This document shows positions 22,561 to 33,479 of a stretch of 64,000 nucleotides of DNA, piece by piece. The DNA is from Flaccisagitta enflata (lineage: Eukaryota; Chaetognatha; Sagittoidea; Aphragmophora): assembly GCA_965153355.1 (NCBI GenBank), contig OZ231126.1, forward strand, positions 101,680,001-101,744,000, written 5' to 3'. The notes beneath the pieces were generated by a model, which made no database searches, was not told where the DNA came from, and worked only from the letters and a program-made list of their open reading frames with translations. The stretch's first letter is position 1. Each line of letters opens with the position of its first letter. Made by a program: the position numbers and the translations under genes.

Positions 22561-22975
22561 ATTTTCATCCTCGGAGGTAGAAAAAATCATTTTCCTTCAC
22601 AGAACTAAAAATTTAAATCATAGGAAAAAGATTTACAATAAAAACAGATTCATGAATATAAAAAAGATTGCAGATAAAACTTTTTTCCTTCAGAGACACA
22701 AAAATTGAAATAACAGGAAAAAATTTTTGGAGATATTCAAAACAGTTTAAAAAGAAAAAAAAACTTCTTTTGTTTCAATTGAAAGAAATCAAATTAATTT
22801 CTTTTTTCACTGAAATATTTGCACTCAATCATTGGATTATGAAAAAAGGTCGAGAGTCAATCCACTAAAGCACAAATTCCAATTCCACTGAAGCACAAAG
22901 TAGTGCTTCAGTGGAATGAGCCTTGACTGGCCTTTTTTCCAGGTCAGAGTTCGTGATTCAGTGAATAGGCCCAAA

Positions 22976-23186
22976 ATAGAGAGCGGGCAAGAAAGAGAGC
23001 GGGCAAGATAGAGAGCGCGCAAGAGAGAGACTGCGCAAGAGAGAGACCGCGCAAGAGAGAAACCGCGCAAGAGAGAGACCGCGCAAGAGAGAGACCGCGC
23101 AAGAGAGAGTGCGCGCAAGAGAGAGACCGCGCAAGAGAGAGACCGCGCAAGAGAGAGACCGCGCAAGAGAGAGAGAGACCGTACAA
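22976..23186. repeat. 14-bp minisatellite GAGAGACCGCGCAA
   Basis: About 15 units with variants GAGAGCGGGCAAGAAA and GAGAGTGCGCGCAA; no gene is associated. Confidence 0.92.
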
Positions 23187-23202
23187 TATAAATCTAAAGG
23201 AA

Positions 23203-23632
23203 ACTAAATCAATTTTGGGGCGCTTTTTGAAATATATGCAAAAATGGTGTAAATTTAGTACATTTTTCATCATAACTCTTTGTGGGGATCTTTTTTGGTA
23301 TTTTTGACTGCAGATTTGGATTCAGGCAGTGCTTTGCGGTTTGTTTGATATGTCACACTATATAATTTTGAAAAAGAAATAAAAAGTTAATTTTTTCATC
23401 ACATTGCTATAAAATACATTTATTTTTAATGATTTTTTTTAAAAATAAGTTTTTACCTCTTTTTCAAAAGTAGATAGTGTAACATATCAAATGAACCGCA
23501 AGCCACCCATTGAGTCCAAATCTGCGGTCAAAAATACTAAAATAAATCATTATGAGTTACAATGAAAAATGTACTAAATTTGCACTATTTTTGTATATAT
23601 TTTAAAAAGCGCCCCAAAAATGATTTAGTTCT
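23203..23632. repeat. Foldback element with arms of about 200 bp
   Basis: Left arm GAAACTAAATCAATTTTGGG..CGCTTTTTGAAATATATGCA is the reverse complement of the right end TTTAAAAAGCGCCCCAAAAA. The arms stay complementary through TAGTACATTTTTCAT and the CTGCAGATTTGGA region, with an AT-rich centre near 23420. Non-coding. Confidence 0.85.
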
Positions 23633-23922
23633 TTTTAAATTTGTATTTTACACACCACAAGGACTTAAAAACTATCAGAGTTGTAGACGATCATTTCAAG
23701 TCAACTCATTCCGTGTTCTGGCGGACAGTGTGACATAATCCACTTTTAGTTCATCCATTGAGTATTTTGCAGAAAGTGAACTCTATTTCCTGTATTGGCC
23801 ATAAAAGAATTCCGCTTATAACTGAAAAGATTTGTTTGTCTCTTAAAATCCGTCGGAGTGGGATTCAACTGCACATCAGAACAATCATTTTGGGTCGCTG
23901 GATCGATCAAGAGAAACATGTA

Positions 23923-24567
23923 ACGGGTGGTCAAAAAAAAAGTGACTAAGCTAGAATTTTTTCCAATAAGTTTGAAATTTTTTTTATGTGTTAATATTTT
24001 GAAAATGAAATAAAATATATGAAAAAATTAATTTTTTTTCAGTTTTGTAAAACAGATAATTATATAAATACAAAAAAATAAAATGTTTGCATGAATCAGT
24101 TATAACATAGATAATCAGTGGTTTTTAAGAAACAAATATGTTTATTAGGTCCTGTCTGAAATAAATACAATTATTTATAAGCCTCCAAGCGTTTGTCTTA
24201 AGAGATTTGAGTAGAAAAGAAAGGGATGTTTTTCAGAAGTATCTTTTGTTTTGGTATATGTTTGTATTCTTATAATTTTTCTCAGATTTTTTATCAGTTT
24301 TTGAGTCGTCCTTAACTATAGATAGTGAATGTATAAAAAGATTTCAATTTTATTACAGAAAATTTTTGGTAAAAATCAAAGCGGTCCAAAATTAAAATCA
24401 GTTTATTGTAAATAATTTGAAATATACAAAAAATATACAAAAATTATAATAATGAAAAAAATTCTCCTGCACCATCTCTTATTGGCAAAAAAAGAAATTT
24501 TACTTTAAATATTTTTTCACAAAAGATATGAGAAAATGAAAAAGTCACTTTTTTTTTGACCACCCGT
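23923..24567. mobile_element. 645-bp TA-flanked MITE, ACGGGTGGTC ends
   Basis: Ends ACGGGTGGTCAAAAAAAAAG and CTTTTTTTTTGACCACCCGT are inverted over about 25 bp, flanked by TA on both sides (23921-23922 and 24568-24569). Mariner-type ends; no transposase frame is visible. Confidence 0.88.
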
Positions 24568-24754
24568 TACTTATCGTTGTAAATGTTCGGAAGTGGGAGG
24601 ACCTAAGATGATTTTTCTCTTGATAAATCGCATGTGTACATCATTATAACCTATCAAATATATGTTCTGTTTTTTGTATATGAGTTATTTTTGACCAGAA
24701 TTCCTTTGATTCAAGTAACAGTTGCCACAATGTTGACATTCAGCTAGAATTTGA

Positions 24755-25030
24755 GCATCGCAAGTTGTTGCTGGGGTTTACCAGTAATGGCAGCTATCGC
24801 CGTGAGGAAAAAAGTTGTAAGCATTGTAAGCTTTCTTATATTTGCACGCTTAGACATCAACAATTTCTTTACTCATCGCAGTTTAAATCAGAAAAAAAAA
24901 CACAAGCTAAACGAGCTAGATGAGCTAAGATACTCAAAATCACTCACACAGATGACCAGCAATGCTCACAGACATGCTTTCTTGTATTTGTATGCTCAGA
25001 TATAAATAGAATCAATTCTTTATTAATCGT
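24755..25030 (-). repeat. Repeat A family 3' region, inverted
   Basis: ACCAGTAATGGCAGCTATCGC and GTGAGGAAAAAAGTTGTAAGC are the reverse complement of the 20150 and 58490 ends, followed by one GAGC module (AGCTAGATGAGCTAAGATAC). Confidence 0.7.
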
Positions 25031-25044
25031 AATAAAGAATAGTC

Positions 25045-25652
25045 GCAAAAGCACTTACTGGTCAATGGTACCCGTGCCCTGCCTATGTAGGTTGTGCTTG
25101 AAGTTGAAGGGGAAGCAGGGCAGAGGTTTCAAAGGGGTTGCTGACCTATGCTTTTACACATAGGGGAAATTTTTCCTTCTCCTCCTTCTCCTCCTCCGTC
25201 AACGCCCCATTGAATCCCAGTGTTTAGGCCTAAATTCCAGTCTTGAGGCCCAAATTCCTGTCTCAAAGCCCAAATCCTAGCCTTGAGGCCCACATCCTAG
25301 CCTTTAGGCCCAAATCCTAGCCTAGAGGCCTAGATCCCAGCCTAGAGGCCCAAATCTCAGCCTCAAGGTCCAAATCCCAGCCAAGAGGCACAGATCTCAG
25401 CAAAGAGGCTGAGATTTGGGCCTCAAGGCTAGGATCTGGGCCTCCAGGCTAGGATTTGGGCCTCCAGACTAGGATTTGGGCCTCCAGACTAGGATTTAAG
25501 CCTTGAGACTGGGATTTGGGCCTCCAGACTAGGATTTTGGGCCTCAAGACTGGGATTTGAGGAAGGGGTGGATAGAGAAGAAGGAGGAGAAGGAAAAATT
25601 TCCCCTATGTGTGAAAGAATAGGCCGTCGACCCCTTCAGGGCCGCTGCCCAA
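25045..25652. repeat. Foldback with CCCAAATCC-type pyrimidine arms
   Basis: The left half repeats GAGGCCCAAATCCTAGCCT-like 19-20-bp units; at about 25400 they switch to the reverse complement (GGGCCTCCAGGCTAGGATTT). The outer ends are inverted too: GACCTATGC...CACATAGGGGAAATTTTTCC against GGAAAAATTTCCCCTATGTG. The region could form one long hairpin. A sister copy is at 63295-63730. Confidence 0.85.
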
Positions 25653-25659
25653 AAGCAAA

Positions 25660-25860
25660 AGAAGACTGAGCTAAATGAGCCAAATGAGCTATGTTACTCA
25701 AATACAGCTAAGCCCATGAACATGTTTTCTTGTATTACAATTGTAGATACAATTCTTTATCAGAATAGCAGTGACGACAGCAGTGATGATAGCTGTGGCG
25801 ACAGCTATGGCGAAAGCTACGGCGACTGCTGTGGTGACTACTGTGGCAACTGCCATGGGG
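25660..25860. repeat. GAGC module (inverted) plus 12-bp GGCGACAGCTAT repeat
   Basis: 25660-25745 is an inverted GAGC module. 25761-25860 is a diverged 12-bp repeat of GGCGACAGCTAT type, also found at 42670-42740. I see nothing else in 25861-26100. Confidence 0.65.
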
Positions 25861-26103
25861 ATTCCCTTTCCTTTGCCACTACCTTCCTTTTTCCTTCCTT
25901 CAAACAACTTATGTGACCTTAAAATACCCGACAAAGTCCAAAATTTTAAAATGTGACTGACAGACCGATTGATGAACAAACCTACAAACAGATGGACGGA
26001 CCACAATGACAAGATTTAGAGTCGCTTGCTCGCGAGTTGTTATATGCTTCGTCTCATGCTACATTCAACAAACAAATTTCCCAATGCCTCAAGAAATGGA
26101 AAA

Positions 26104-26258
26104 GTTTTTTTTTTGTTGCGTGCACTCGACTCTCCATCCCTCTATCTGATGGTTGGACACACTTTCCTTTTTCTTTTTAAACTTTTTTGGCGTTTTGGCA
26201 TTACTGCTCCGGCCCACTAGCACGTGACTTGGATAGCCTTGTATCCAGCCTTGTTTCA
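26104..26258 (+). repeat. Hairpin-family repeat copy, diverged
   Basis: TTGTTGCGTGCACTCGACTC starts it, GCATTACTGCTCC lies in the middle, and it ends TTGTATCCAGCCTTGTTT. The hairpin is decayed. Confidence 0.75.
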
Positions 26259-26748
26259 AACAAATCCACATTGTCAAGAACTGTTACAATATAGGCACTA
26301 ATAGGTTGAGAATGGCACAGTTGCACATTTCATCACTTTCAATTCTTAGATTCATGGACTAATGGAACAGTCTATGAAAAGTGGAACGATATCCTTCACT
26401 ATACCCAAACTGAAATAAATGGATGAGGGCCTTATGAACCCTCACTGACGCGCACCACTCCTAGTTTTCCAAAAAATCAGAATCTGAAGACATTCCTTCT
26501 CAATCTAACCCAAAAGCAAACTGGTAACCAGAAGTAACTAGGGTAACCCTCCATCCATCTGACCATTGCGCTGGGGTTGGAAAATGTGAAATCTTAAATT
26601 TGAGATGCCATGTGGGTGATTGGAAGAAGGTGCGGAGGAGGGAGTTGGAAATGTGATGCAGCATTACATGTCTCGCTTTGATCAAATTTCATTCACGAGT
26701 GGAGTACGGTTGAATAGAAGTTTTATGAAAAGATGCTCAATAGATTCA

Positions 26749-27225
26749 CAGTGGGCCTTAGTAGGATATGGGTTCAAAAAAATCCGCAACTGTAGTGACT
26801 TATATAAGTAGGTATATTCTATGGTGGAGAATGGATGTTGACACTTGAAAAAAAATTTCCTTTGACGATTTTTTCAAAAATCAGTAAAACATTTAAAAAA
26901 TTTTAAATATCTATATAATTCTTTCGGATTTATACATTTTTTGATTCTGATTGAGAATTCATACTCCTGATGAAATTTCCAATCATTTGATAGGTCACAC
27001 TTTATATTTTTATAAAAAAATAAAATTTCTTTTTGTACCACGGTTTTGATAAAACAGTAGTGGCATAAAGCATGAAAACTGAGACTTTTTAATAGTTTTT
27101 GCAAAAAATTGTTCAAAAGAAATTCTTGATGTATCAACATTAATTTTCCATTAAGAAATGTAAAACTTATACAATTCACTACTGCCGGGGATTATTTTGA
27201 ACCCATATCCATTTAAGGCCCACTG
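26749..27225. mobile_element. 477-bp TIR element, CAGTGGGCCTTA ends
   Basis: Left CAGTGGGCCTTAGTAGGATA..GGGTTCAAAA is the reverse complement of right TTTTGAACCCATATCCATTT..AAGGCCCACTG over about 40 bp with few mismatches. Flanks are CA and TG, so no clear duplication remains. The interior carries an ATTTGATAGGTCACACT motif shared with foldbacks at 23203 and 45250. No transposase is seen. Confidence 0.8.
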
Positions 27226-27589
27226 TGCAGGTATGAATTTCAGTTAGAGCGACGAGGCGGACTAAACCCATACTAAAAGCAAGAGCCTTCAGCCATTTTT
27301 CTCATTTTGAAATGTCCGCGTTGATGTAACATCGATAGGTAGTTATCAAACCATCTTATGATGACATCGACCAGATTTAAGCTTGTTCATAGTTAAAGAG
27401 ATAGTACAACCTACCAACCTACCTACCAAAACAACGTCACCTAGCAAGCAAGAAAGCAAGCGTAAAACAACTTGATCTTGAATTATGCCGCGCAAAGTTG
27501 TCAGGTAAATTTGAATGGCGCTTTGATGGATAGAAACAAAAAATCTTATGGAACTTCATCGGACATTTAGGTTAATAGTGTGCAGCCCC

Positions 27590-27590
27590 G

Positions 27591-27640
<50 letters not shown>

Positions 27641-28037
27641 GCTGTTTTGTTGCTGTTATCATTGTTGTCATGTTATTACTGTTATTGTTATTAATGTTGT
27701 TGTTGTTGTTGTTGTTGTTGCTTTTGTTGTCATTATTGTTGTTGTTGTTGTCATTATTGTTGTTGTTGTTGTCGTTGTTTTCGTTGTTGCTGTTATTGTT
27801 GCTATTATTGTTGTTGATGTTGTTATCATTATTGTTGTCATTGTTGTTGCTGTTATTGTTAATGTTGATGTTGTTATCAATGTTGATATTGTTATTGTTA
27901 TTATTGTTGTTATTGTTACTATTGTTGTTATTTTTGTCATTGTTCATGGTATTGTTGTCATTATTATTATTGTTTTTAGTAATACTATTATTATTATCAT
28001 TATTGTTATTATCATTATTATCATTATCATTGTCATC
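27590..28037. repeat. (GTT)n/(ATT)n compound microsatellite, 450 bp
   Basis: A pure GTT run (27590-27640) changes into mixed GTT, GTC, ATT and ATC blocks. All frames over it encode homopolymer-like proteins and are rejected as genes. 28038-28430 is unique-looking with no supported gene. Confidence 0.97.
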
Positions 28038-28601
28038 CGTAATCCGTAATCAGGGTATTCGGGTCCCGATAGGACCGTACCCCTCTGCCCAATGATTCAC
28101 AGGCAAGTAAGACACGTCTGGCTTTGAACGCCGATCATACATCGAACTGTTAATCTGCGCCTCTGATGGAATTGAGGAGAATCACGAGCAGGCTACTGCT
28201 TAAGTAGTATTTATAGAGCAGAAATGAGGCAGCAAATTTCATACCACTCTGATGCCGTGAATGGCGGCCTCCTGAAGTTCGACTCTCGCCCTCCCCGCAA
28301 AAGGCCTTTACAAACCGACCACTATTCCCTTCCCTGCCACCCTTCCAACCCTCCCCACTAGCTAGCTACAGTTATCTGGACCACCAGCCTCCGCAAGTGT
28401 ATCTAGCGTTGTTGTTGTTTGTTACCACGCGGATAAAAAAAAGACGCACTTTTAAATGGTTGATTTAGCCAATTAATCTTCAAAAAACTATAAAAAATCT
28501 TAGGTCATTCTGAAGCCCTTGGAAATTACTTTCATTTTGTGCCAATCTGGTATTGCTATCTTTTTTCGTTTAGAAATGGCATCAGTTTGAAAAAAGTGCA
28601 T

Positions 28602-28697
28602 TTTAGCAAAATAGTGCTTCACTTTGCAGAGCTCTAGCTCCCAAACTGCTTTTTAGCAAAATAGTGCTTCTCTTTGCAGAGCTCTAGCTCCTAAACC
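28602..28697. repeat. 48-bp tandem duplication
   Basis: TTTTAGCAAAATAGTGCTTC and CTTTGCAGAGCTCTAGCTCC occur twice in succession with three substitutions. Confidence 0.9.
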
Positions 28698-28777
28698 ATT
28701 TGAGATACAGATCTGGGATTGGTCTAGAATGAAAGATTTTTTAAAAATGAATATGGATTCTTGAATTGAGGCTCAAT

Positions 28778-28960
28778 GTTTTTAGTCGCGTGCTATGCGA
28801 CTGCGCCCCGCTTTGTCGGTTGGTCCGTCTGTCACACTACTTTTCTGGCGTAAATGGGGGTATTGACCTTATTGCTCCTGCCCAAATGTTCTTCTGACCT
28901 CAATTTTAGCCCCTGCCCACCCGCACGCGACTGAGGTAGCTGCGTATCAGGCCTTGTTTT
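28778..28960 (+). repeat. Hairpin-family repeat, full-length copy
   Basis: It starts TTTTTAGTCGCGTGCTATGC (stem AGTCGC/GCGACT), has GCCCCGCTTTGTCGGTTGG, the middle TTATTGCTCCTGCCCAAATG, CCCCTGCCCACCCGCACGCG and the end CAGGCCTTGTTTT. About 180 bp, non-coding. It serves as the reference copy for this family. Confidence 0.85.
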
Positions 28961-29224
28961 TTCATCACTTTGCTAAAATTGAGGCTGTTATTCTTGTAAA
29001 CTGTGTTCTTAAAAAAAAAAAAAGATGTGATTTGAACCATTCCAAGTCAAGATGCCCCCCTCAAGGGTGACATAATTATGCGGCAGTAACGTTGGAAATC
29101 GCGCACAGCGAGTGGCTTCTTACGACCGCCGACCTGAAAACATTCACCATCATGCATCAACGGAGTCTAGTCAGGGGTGTTAGAACACGGCGGGGAAAAC
29201 CGATGCTGCAGCAACAAGTGACGC

Positions 29225-29386
29225 GGGGTCACAATATCGTTGCGGACGGGTGGGCAGGGGCATCCAACCCCCATCCACACCCAAACCCACCCCCAACACT
29301 CAAACATATGCAAAAAGTATCAAAAGTGCGAGTTTTCCCACACGGACAAAGCCTCTTATAGAGTTGCGTGTCCGCAACTAAAAATA
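29225..29386 (-). repeat. Hairpin-family repeat, AGTTGCG subfamily
   Basis: GCGGACGGGTGGGCAGGGGC at one end and GCCTCTTATAGAGTTGCGTG..TCCGCAACTAAAAA at the other. On the - strand it begins TTTTTAGTTGCGGACACGCAA, a perfect stem of a different sequence from the AGTCGCG subfamily. The neighbouring copy at 53165-53372 shares the preceding GTGACGCGGGGTCACAATAT. Confidence 0.8.
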
Positions 29387-29940
29387 AAAGTAACCATCAA
29401 ATACACCTAAAGTCTCATCTTGAGGAAGCATACGTAATTGAAACGGGAGGTACGCAGCGAAAGAGATATTGTAATGATTTGTATTCACACATGAAGTGTA
29501 GCCGGACAAATAGCAAAGACGATTCAGTGATACTGTTGAGAAGATACACTTGAAGAAGACAGCTCTACATTTATAGCTTAGTCGATATAGGATCCCAAGT
29601 TTATTTCTGAGTACCTGAGTCTTTGTCTTTTATTTCTTTAGTTACTTTTTCTCTTAATGAATACGATTATGTCACTCCAATAAATCGGTATGTCATAGGA
29701 ACGTCACAAGTTTGTCAACGGTTATCTTAGTTTTTGTCATTTCATGCGCGGTCCTTTCTTAAGAATATAGTCATGGATTCGAAGCAATGCTGCGTCCTCA
29801 TTTGTCGATATTCGGCTGAGAAGGAGAGGGGCGCCGTCGCGGGGGACCAAATACGCGACAATGACTATTTATGGCATCCGCGTGATTGGCAGATATATAC
29901 GGAATTTTTACGCCTTTTAAAAACTCTTCTCTGGTGGAAG

Positions 29941-31940
29941 CTGGGCCGGATCAACCTAAGGGCTAAATGGGCTTAGCCCAGGGGCCTCGCGCTTTTAGGG
30001 GCCTCGCGCCCTGAGGGGGAAAGAAGGAGAAAAGGAAGAAAAAAAAAGAGGAAAGAGAAAAAAAGAAAAGGAAAGAAAAAAAAGAAAAAGAGGAAAAAGA
30101 AGAAGAAGAAGAAGAAGTAGAAGAAGAAGAAGAAGAAGAAGAAGAAGAAAAAGAAAAAGAAGAAGATAAAGAAGAAGAAGAAGAAGAAATTTTCTTCAAA
30201 AGCCTAGAGCTATTTTAAGAACATGAGCTTATGGAAGAAGTAAAGGTGGAAAACATGAGGAAAAAGTTTGGACCTTTGAAGGCAAGAAAAAAATCTCATA
30301 TAAAGATATATGAATTGAAACTTAAAAGTCAATCAGCTTTTTACAAGTTTCTGGTAGGATGGTTGCAATGATATTTGAGTACCATAAGCTTATGCAACAG
30401 TTACTTTGCTCATGTGTCACAGAATCAAAAAGTTCTTTTGCACACCATTTGCTTGTGCAAGGGTTCCTTAAAGACGCTCAACCATCAACTTAGATAAAAT
30501 GCTTGTCAACAAATTTCTTATCAGTTGCTAGAGTATGATTTTTTACAAATAAAACAAAAGATGACAACATAAATCATAAACAGATCGACATAATCAAATT
30601 CTGAAAAAACGCCTGGAGGAGTAGGTTTCAGCATTTATTCATGCCAAATTTCAGCAGTTGGTCTCAAGTAGTTTAGCCTCAATTGTTTTTTTAAGTCAAA
30701 CTATGAATCATCCAATATCACTTTTTTAACTATGGCAAAAAAAAAGAAGCGAACTACTTGTTTAACATCCAAGCTATGAGAAAAACATAGCAAAGTTCAT
30801 GACCATTTTGAAGCTCTGTGAAAGATCTTTCAAATGAGACCTTGCTGGATGTCCTAGCTCTATCCGTTTAGAAATGGCATTAGGATGAAGACAGGTAGTC
30901 AAGAATTTGGAAATTCACTACATGATTTTCATGGGTTATCTTTATTGTAACATAAAAATCAAACACATTGAGTTAGAAATTTGTTCTTGGTACCATTTTT
31001 AAGAAAATTTGAAGCTCTTTAATTTGCTCCTGGATAACGAGTAGCCAAGACAATCCTAAGCTGCATCATTGACAACAAGGCCAACACCTATTAGTTGCGT
31101 GCGAGACTTACAGATTGACTTAGAATGACTTGGAATGACTTAGAATGACTTAGTATACCCTAAAATGACTTAAAACAACTTTAAGAAATAAATTAATAAA
31201 AAAAAGTAAATGTGTGACTTGATGTCTTCACTTCAAATGTAAATTGAAGCTAAACTACTTGAGACCAAATTAATTGTGACAGTGCATGTTATCCATTCAA
31301 AGGATTTTTAGTCGCATGTTATATGACCCTAAAAGCCACTTTATGATCAGTTGGTCCATTGGTCCGCCAATTCCCCTCTCTCTGTCTATCACAATTAACT
31401 TTAGAGGCATTTTTTTGCATCTTTCACAATTTTGAACTCGGAAATGGAGACCACTTATTCAAAGGTCATTTTACAAATTCCAGTCTGTCTGTCTGTCTGT
31501 CTGTCCCATCTTTTGGGAAGCTGCAATACATGCGACTTAGGTCCAATGACCTTGTTATAGTCATAGCTGGCTCTAGACTCTAGATAAGCACAACATCACA
31601 AAAACTTAATTTCTAAAAAAAATTTCCTATGCATGAAAACACCACATTTTGCTTTATAAAAAATCTTAGAATTTTTAGATTCGAGCCTTAGAGGACTGGT
31701 TAGGGGTCTCAGGGGGGGACAGTGTATACGGGTATGCGCAGACAAAGTTAAGGATATTACTCCTGTGTTCTGTAGAAAACTGGCCCTTTGGGGCTGCTGC
31801 CAATAAAGCAATAGCCAGTAGAGAAAAGTTTGTTTTCATTGTGGATGTGCTAAGTGAAGGGGGGGGGTCCGCTTGGCCCAAGGGGAGGGGCCTCGCTCCC
31901 CAGATAGCCCAGGGCCTCGCAAATGGTTGATCCGGCCCAG
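29941..31940. mobile_element. 2,000-bp hAT-like element with 8-bp TSD
   Basis: Ends CTGGGCCGGATCAACC and GGTTGATCCGGCCCAG are a perfect 16-bp inverted repeat, with identical flanks GGTGGAAG at 29933-29940 and 31941-31948. The left subterminal region is GGGCTTAGCCCAGGGGCCTC followed by an AAG/GAA tract. No transposase frame survives, so it is non-autonomous. The right 270 bp and the left 250 bp match the 720-bp element at 59458-60177, an internal deletion derivative in opposite orientation. Perfect duplications imply recent insertion. Confidence 0.95.
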
Positions 31941-32505
31941 GGTGGAAGTCGATACGCGAGCGTTGGAGCACGGCAGGAAAATGAACATCGCAACAAGGAA
32001 AAGAGCAAGTTCACCGTCCCTACGTCGCATAACATGTAAGGCATGGACACAAAGCGTTGTATGCACGGCGCGGAAAACCAAGACACCGCGCCACATCGAC
32101 TACGCTGCAGAGTCTGCAGACCCCTCGCAAAGACACTAACAAATCGACGCCGCGACGGCGACGGGAGAAGCTGCAAATTAAAAAATCGCTACGGTTGCGC
32201 CAAATATATTGGCCTGGAGTACCCAAAACTGCAGACATTTTCCCCTCTCAAAGACCACATCGCAAAGACACTACAGACATGATGGATAAACTGAGAATTT
32301 CTGACAATTGCTATTAGGTATTGAACAAAGTCGAAAAATCTTTGGCGGCATTTCGCGTCAAAGCTTACAAGAAATAATTGAACAAGGAATGTGCCCATAT
32401 TCGCAAAGTTAGTATTCAATGCATTGTTTACCTTGTTTCTGACTGCTTTTATTTTGCAATATGACATTGCCTTTTCCGTTTTTCTGTCTGTCTGTCTGTC
32501 TTTTT

Positions 32506-32511
<6 letters not shown>

Positions 32512-32580
<69 letters not shown>
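32512..32580. repeat. (TC)n microsatellite
   Basis: About 34 TC units followed by a T run. The flanking 31949-32510 is GC-richer with short ORFs but no recognised gene. Confidence 0.97.
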
Positions 32581-32588
<8 letters not shown>

Positions 32589-32845
32589 TTTCAATTTTTG
32601 ATGATATTTACTATCCCCCCCCTCCCGGCCCCCTAGGTTACGGGAAAGACGCACGGATGTGGCGTCCATGAGGGGCAGGGGCCGTGGGGGAAGGAGAAAA
32701 GATGCTGAGTTCTCATCAACTCAAGTTCAACAATCAAGAAGAAAAAGCTGCAATCGCCGCCACAATCACATTGTCAAATGAAATACGAGTGCTAAGTTTT
32801 GGAACATTTATGAATTTTCATAGTTATAAGGTACACGCTTTTCAT

Positions 32846-33420
32846 TTTATAAGAACATTGTTTTTTGAAGTGAGCCTCAGCGTTCTTATTTTTAGCCCTG
32901 TTTTGAGGCTCAAACGTTCTTAACATGTTCTTATTTTTGAATGAGATACAGTGGGACCCCGCCTCATCGGTCCCATTGGGACTGAAGATTTTTCACCTTT
33001 ATCTCAGGATAACATTTAAAGAGAGGTGAAATCACATTAAAAACTACTATTTGGGACCTCAAAATATAGACCTTAATTAATGGGGAACCTTTAAAAGCGA
33101 GGCTGTTATTGCGGGGTTCCACTGTAATTTCTTTATAATTATATGTTATTATTATTATAATGAAATAATTTAAGCAATTGTTAAAAAAAGATTTTATTAC
33201 ATAAAAAGAATGTAAGATTGATATTTAATGAAAAAAATGTTTTTTTGTTTTAAATCATTATCAAAATATCAATTATTTTGGGGTTTTCATCTAATTCTAC
33301 TATTTGAAAAATAATATTTTTATCTTAAATCTGAGGCTCAGCATGTTCTTAAGATGTTCTGATTTTTTGGCCAAATCTGAGGCTGATGTTCTTATAAACA
33401 GTGTTCTTACAAAAAAAAAG
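32846..33420. repeat. AT-rich AAGAACATT element, split by a MITE
   Basis: TTTTATAAGAACATTGTTTTTT and TGAGGCTCAAACGTTCTTAAC on the left mirror AATCTGAGGCTCAGCATGTTC and GTTCTTATAAACAGTGTTC on the right. The 176-bp MITE at 32949-33124 is nested inside. Confidence 0.65.
32949..33124. mobile_element. 176-bp TA-flanked MITE, inverted copy of 177-353
   Basis: CAGTGGGACCCCGCCTCATC at the left and GCGGGGTTCCACTG at the right, with TA at 32947-32948 and 33125-33126. It shares TCCCATTGGGACTGAAG and GAGAGGTGAAA with the 177-353 copy in reverse orientation. Confidence 0.88.
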
Positions 33421-33479
33421 TGTGTAATTGGAAATGGAAGTGAATGAGTACGGTTGGGCAGGTGCAATGATGTGCTTTA

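Noticed and set aside
22976-23186. CRISPR-like repeat array
   Set aside because: 14-bp units without unique spacers in an animal genome; this is a minisatellite. The same applies to 51101-51429 and 2637-3073.
27567-28095. Poly-Asn / poly-Val ORFs
   Set aside because: GTT/ATT microsatellite artefacts.
28240-28300. tRNA-derived SINE head (AAGTTCGACTCTCGCCC)
   Set aside because: Only a partial B box and no A box at the proper distance.
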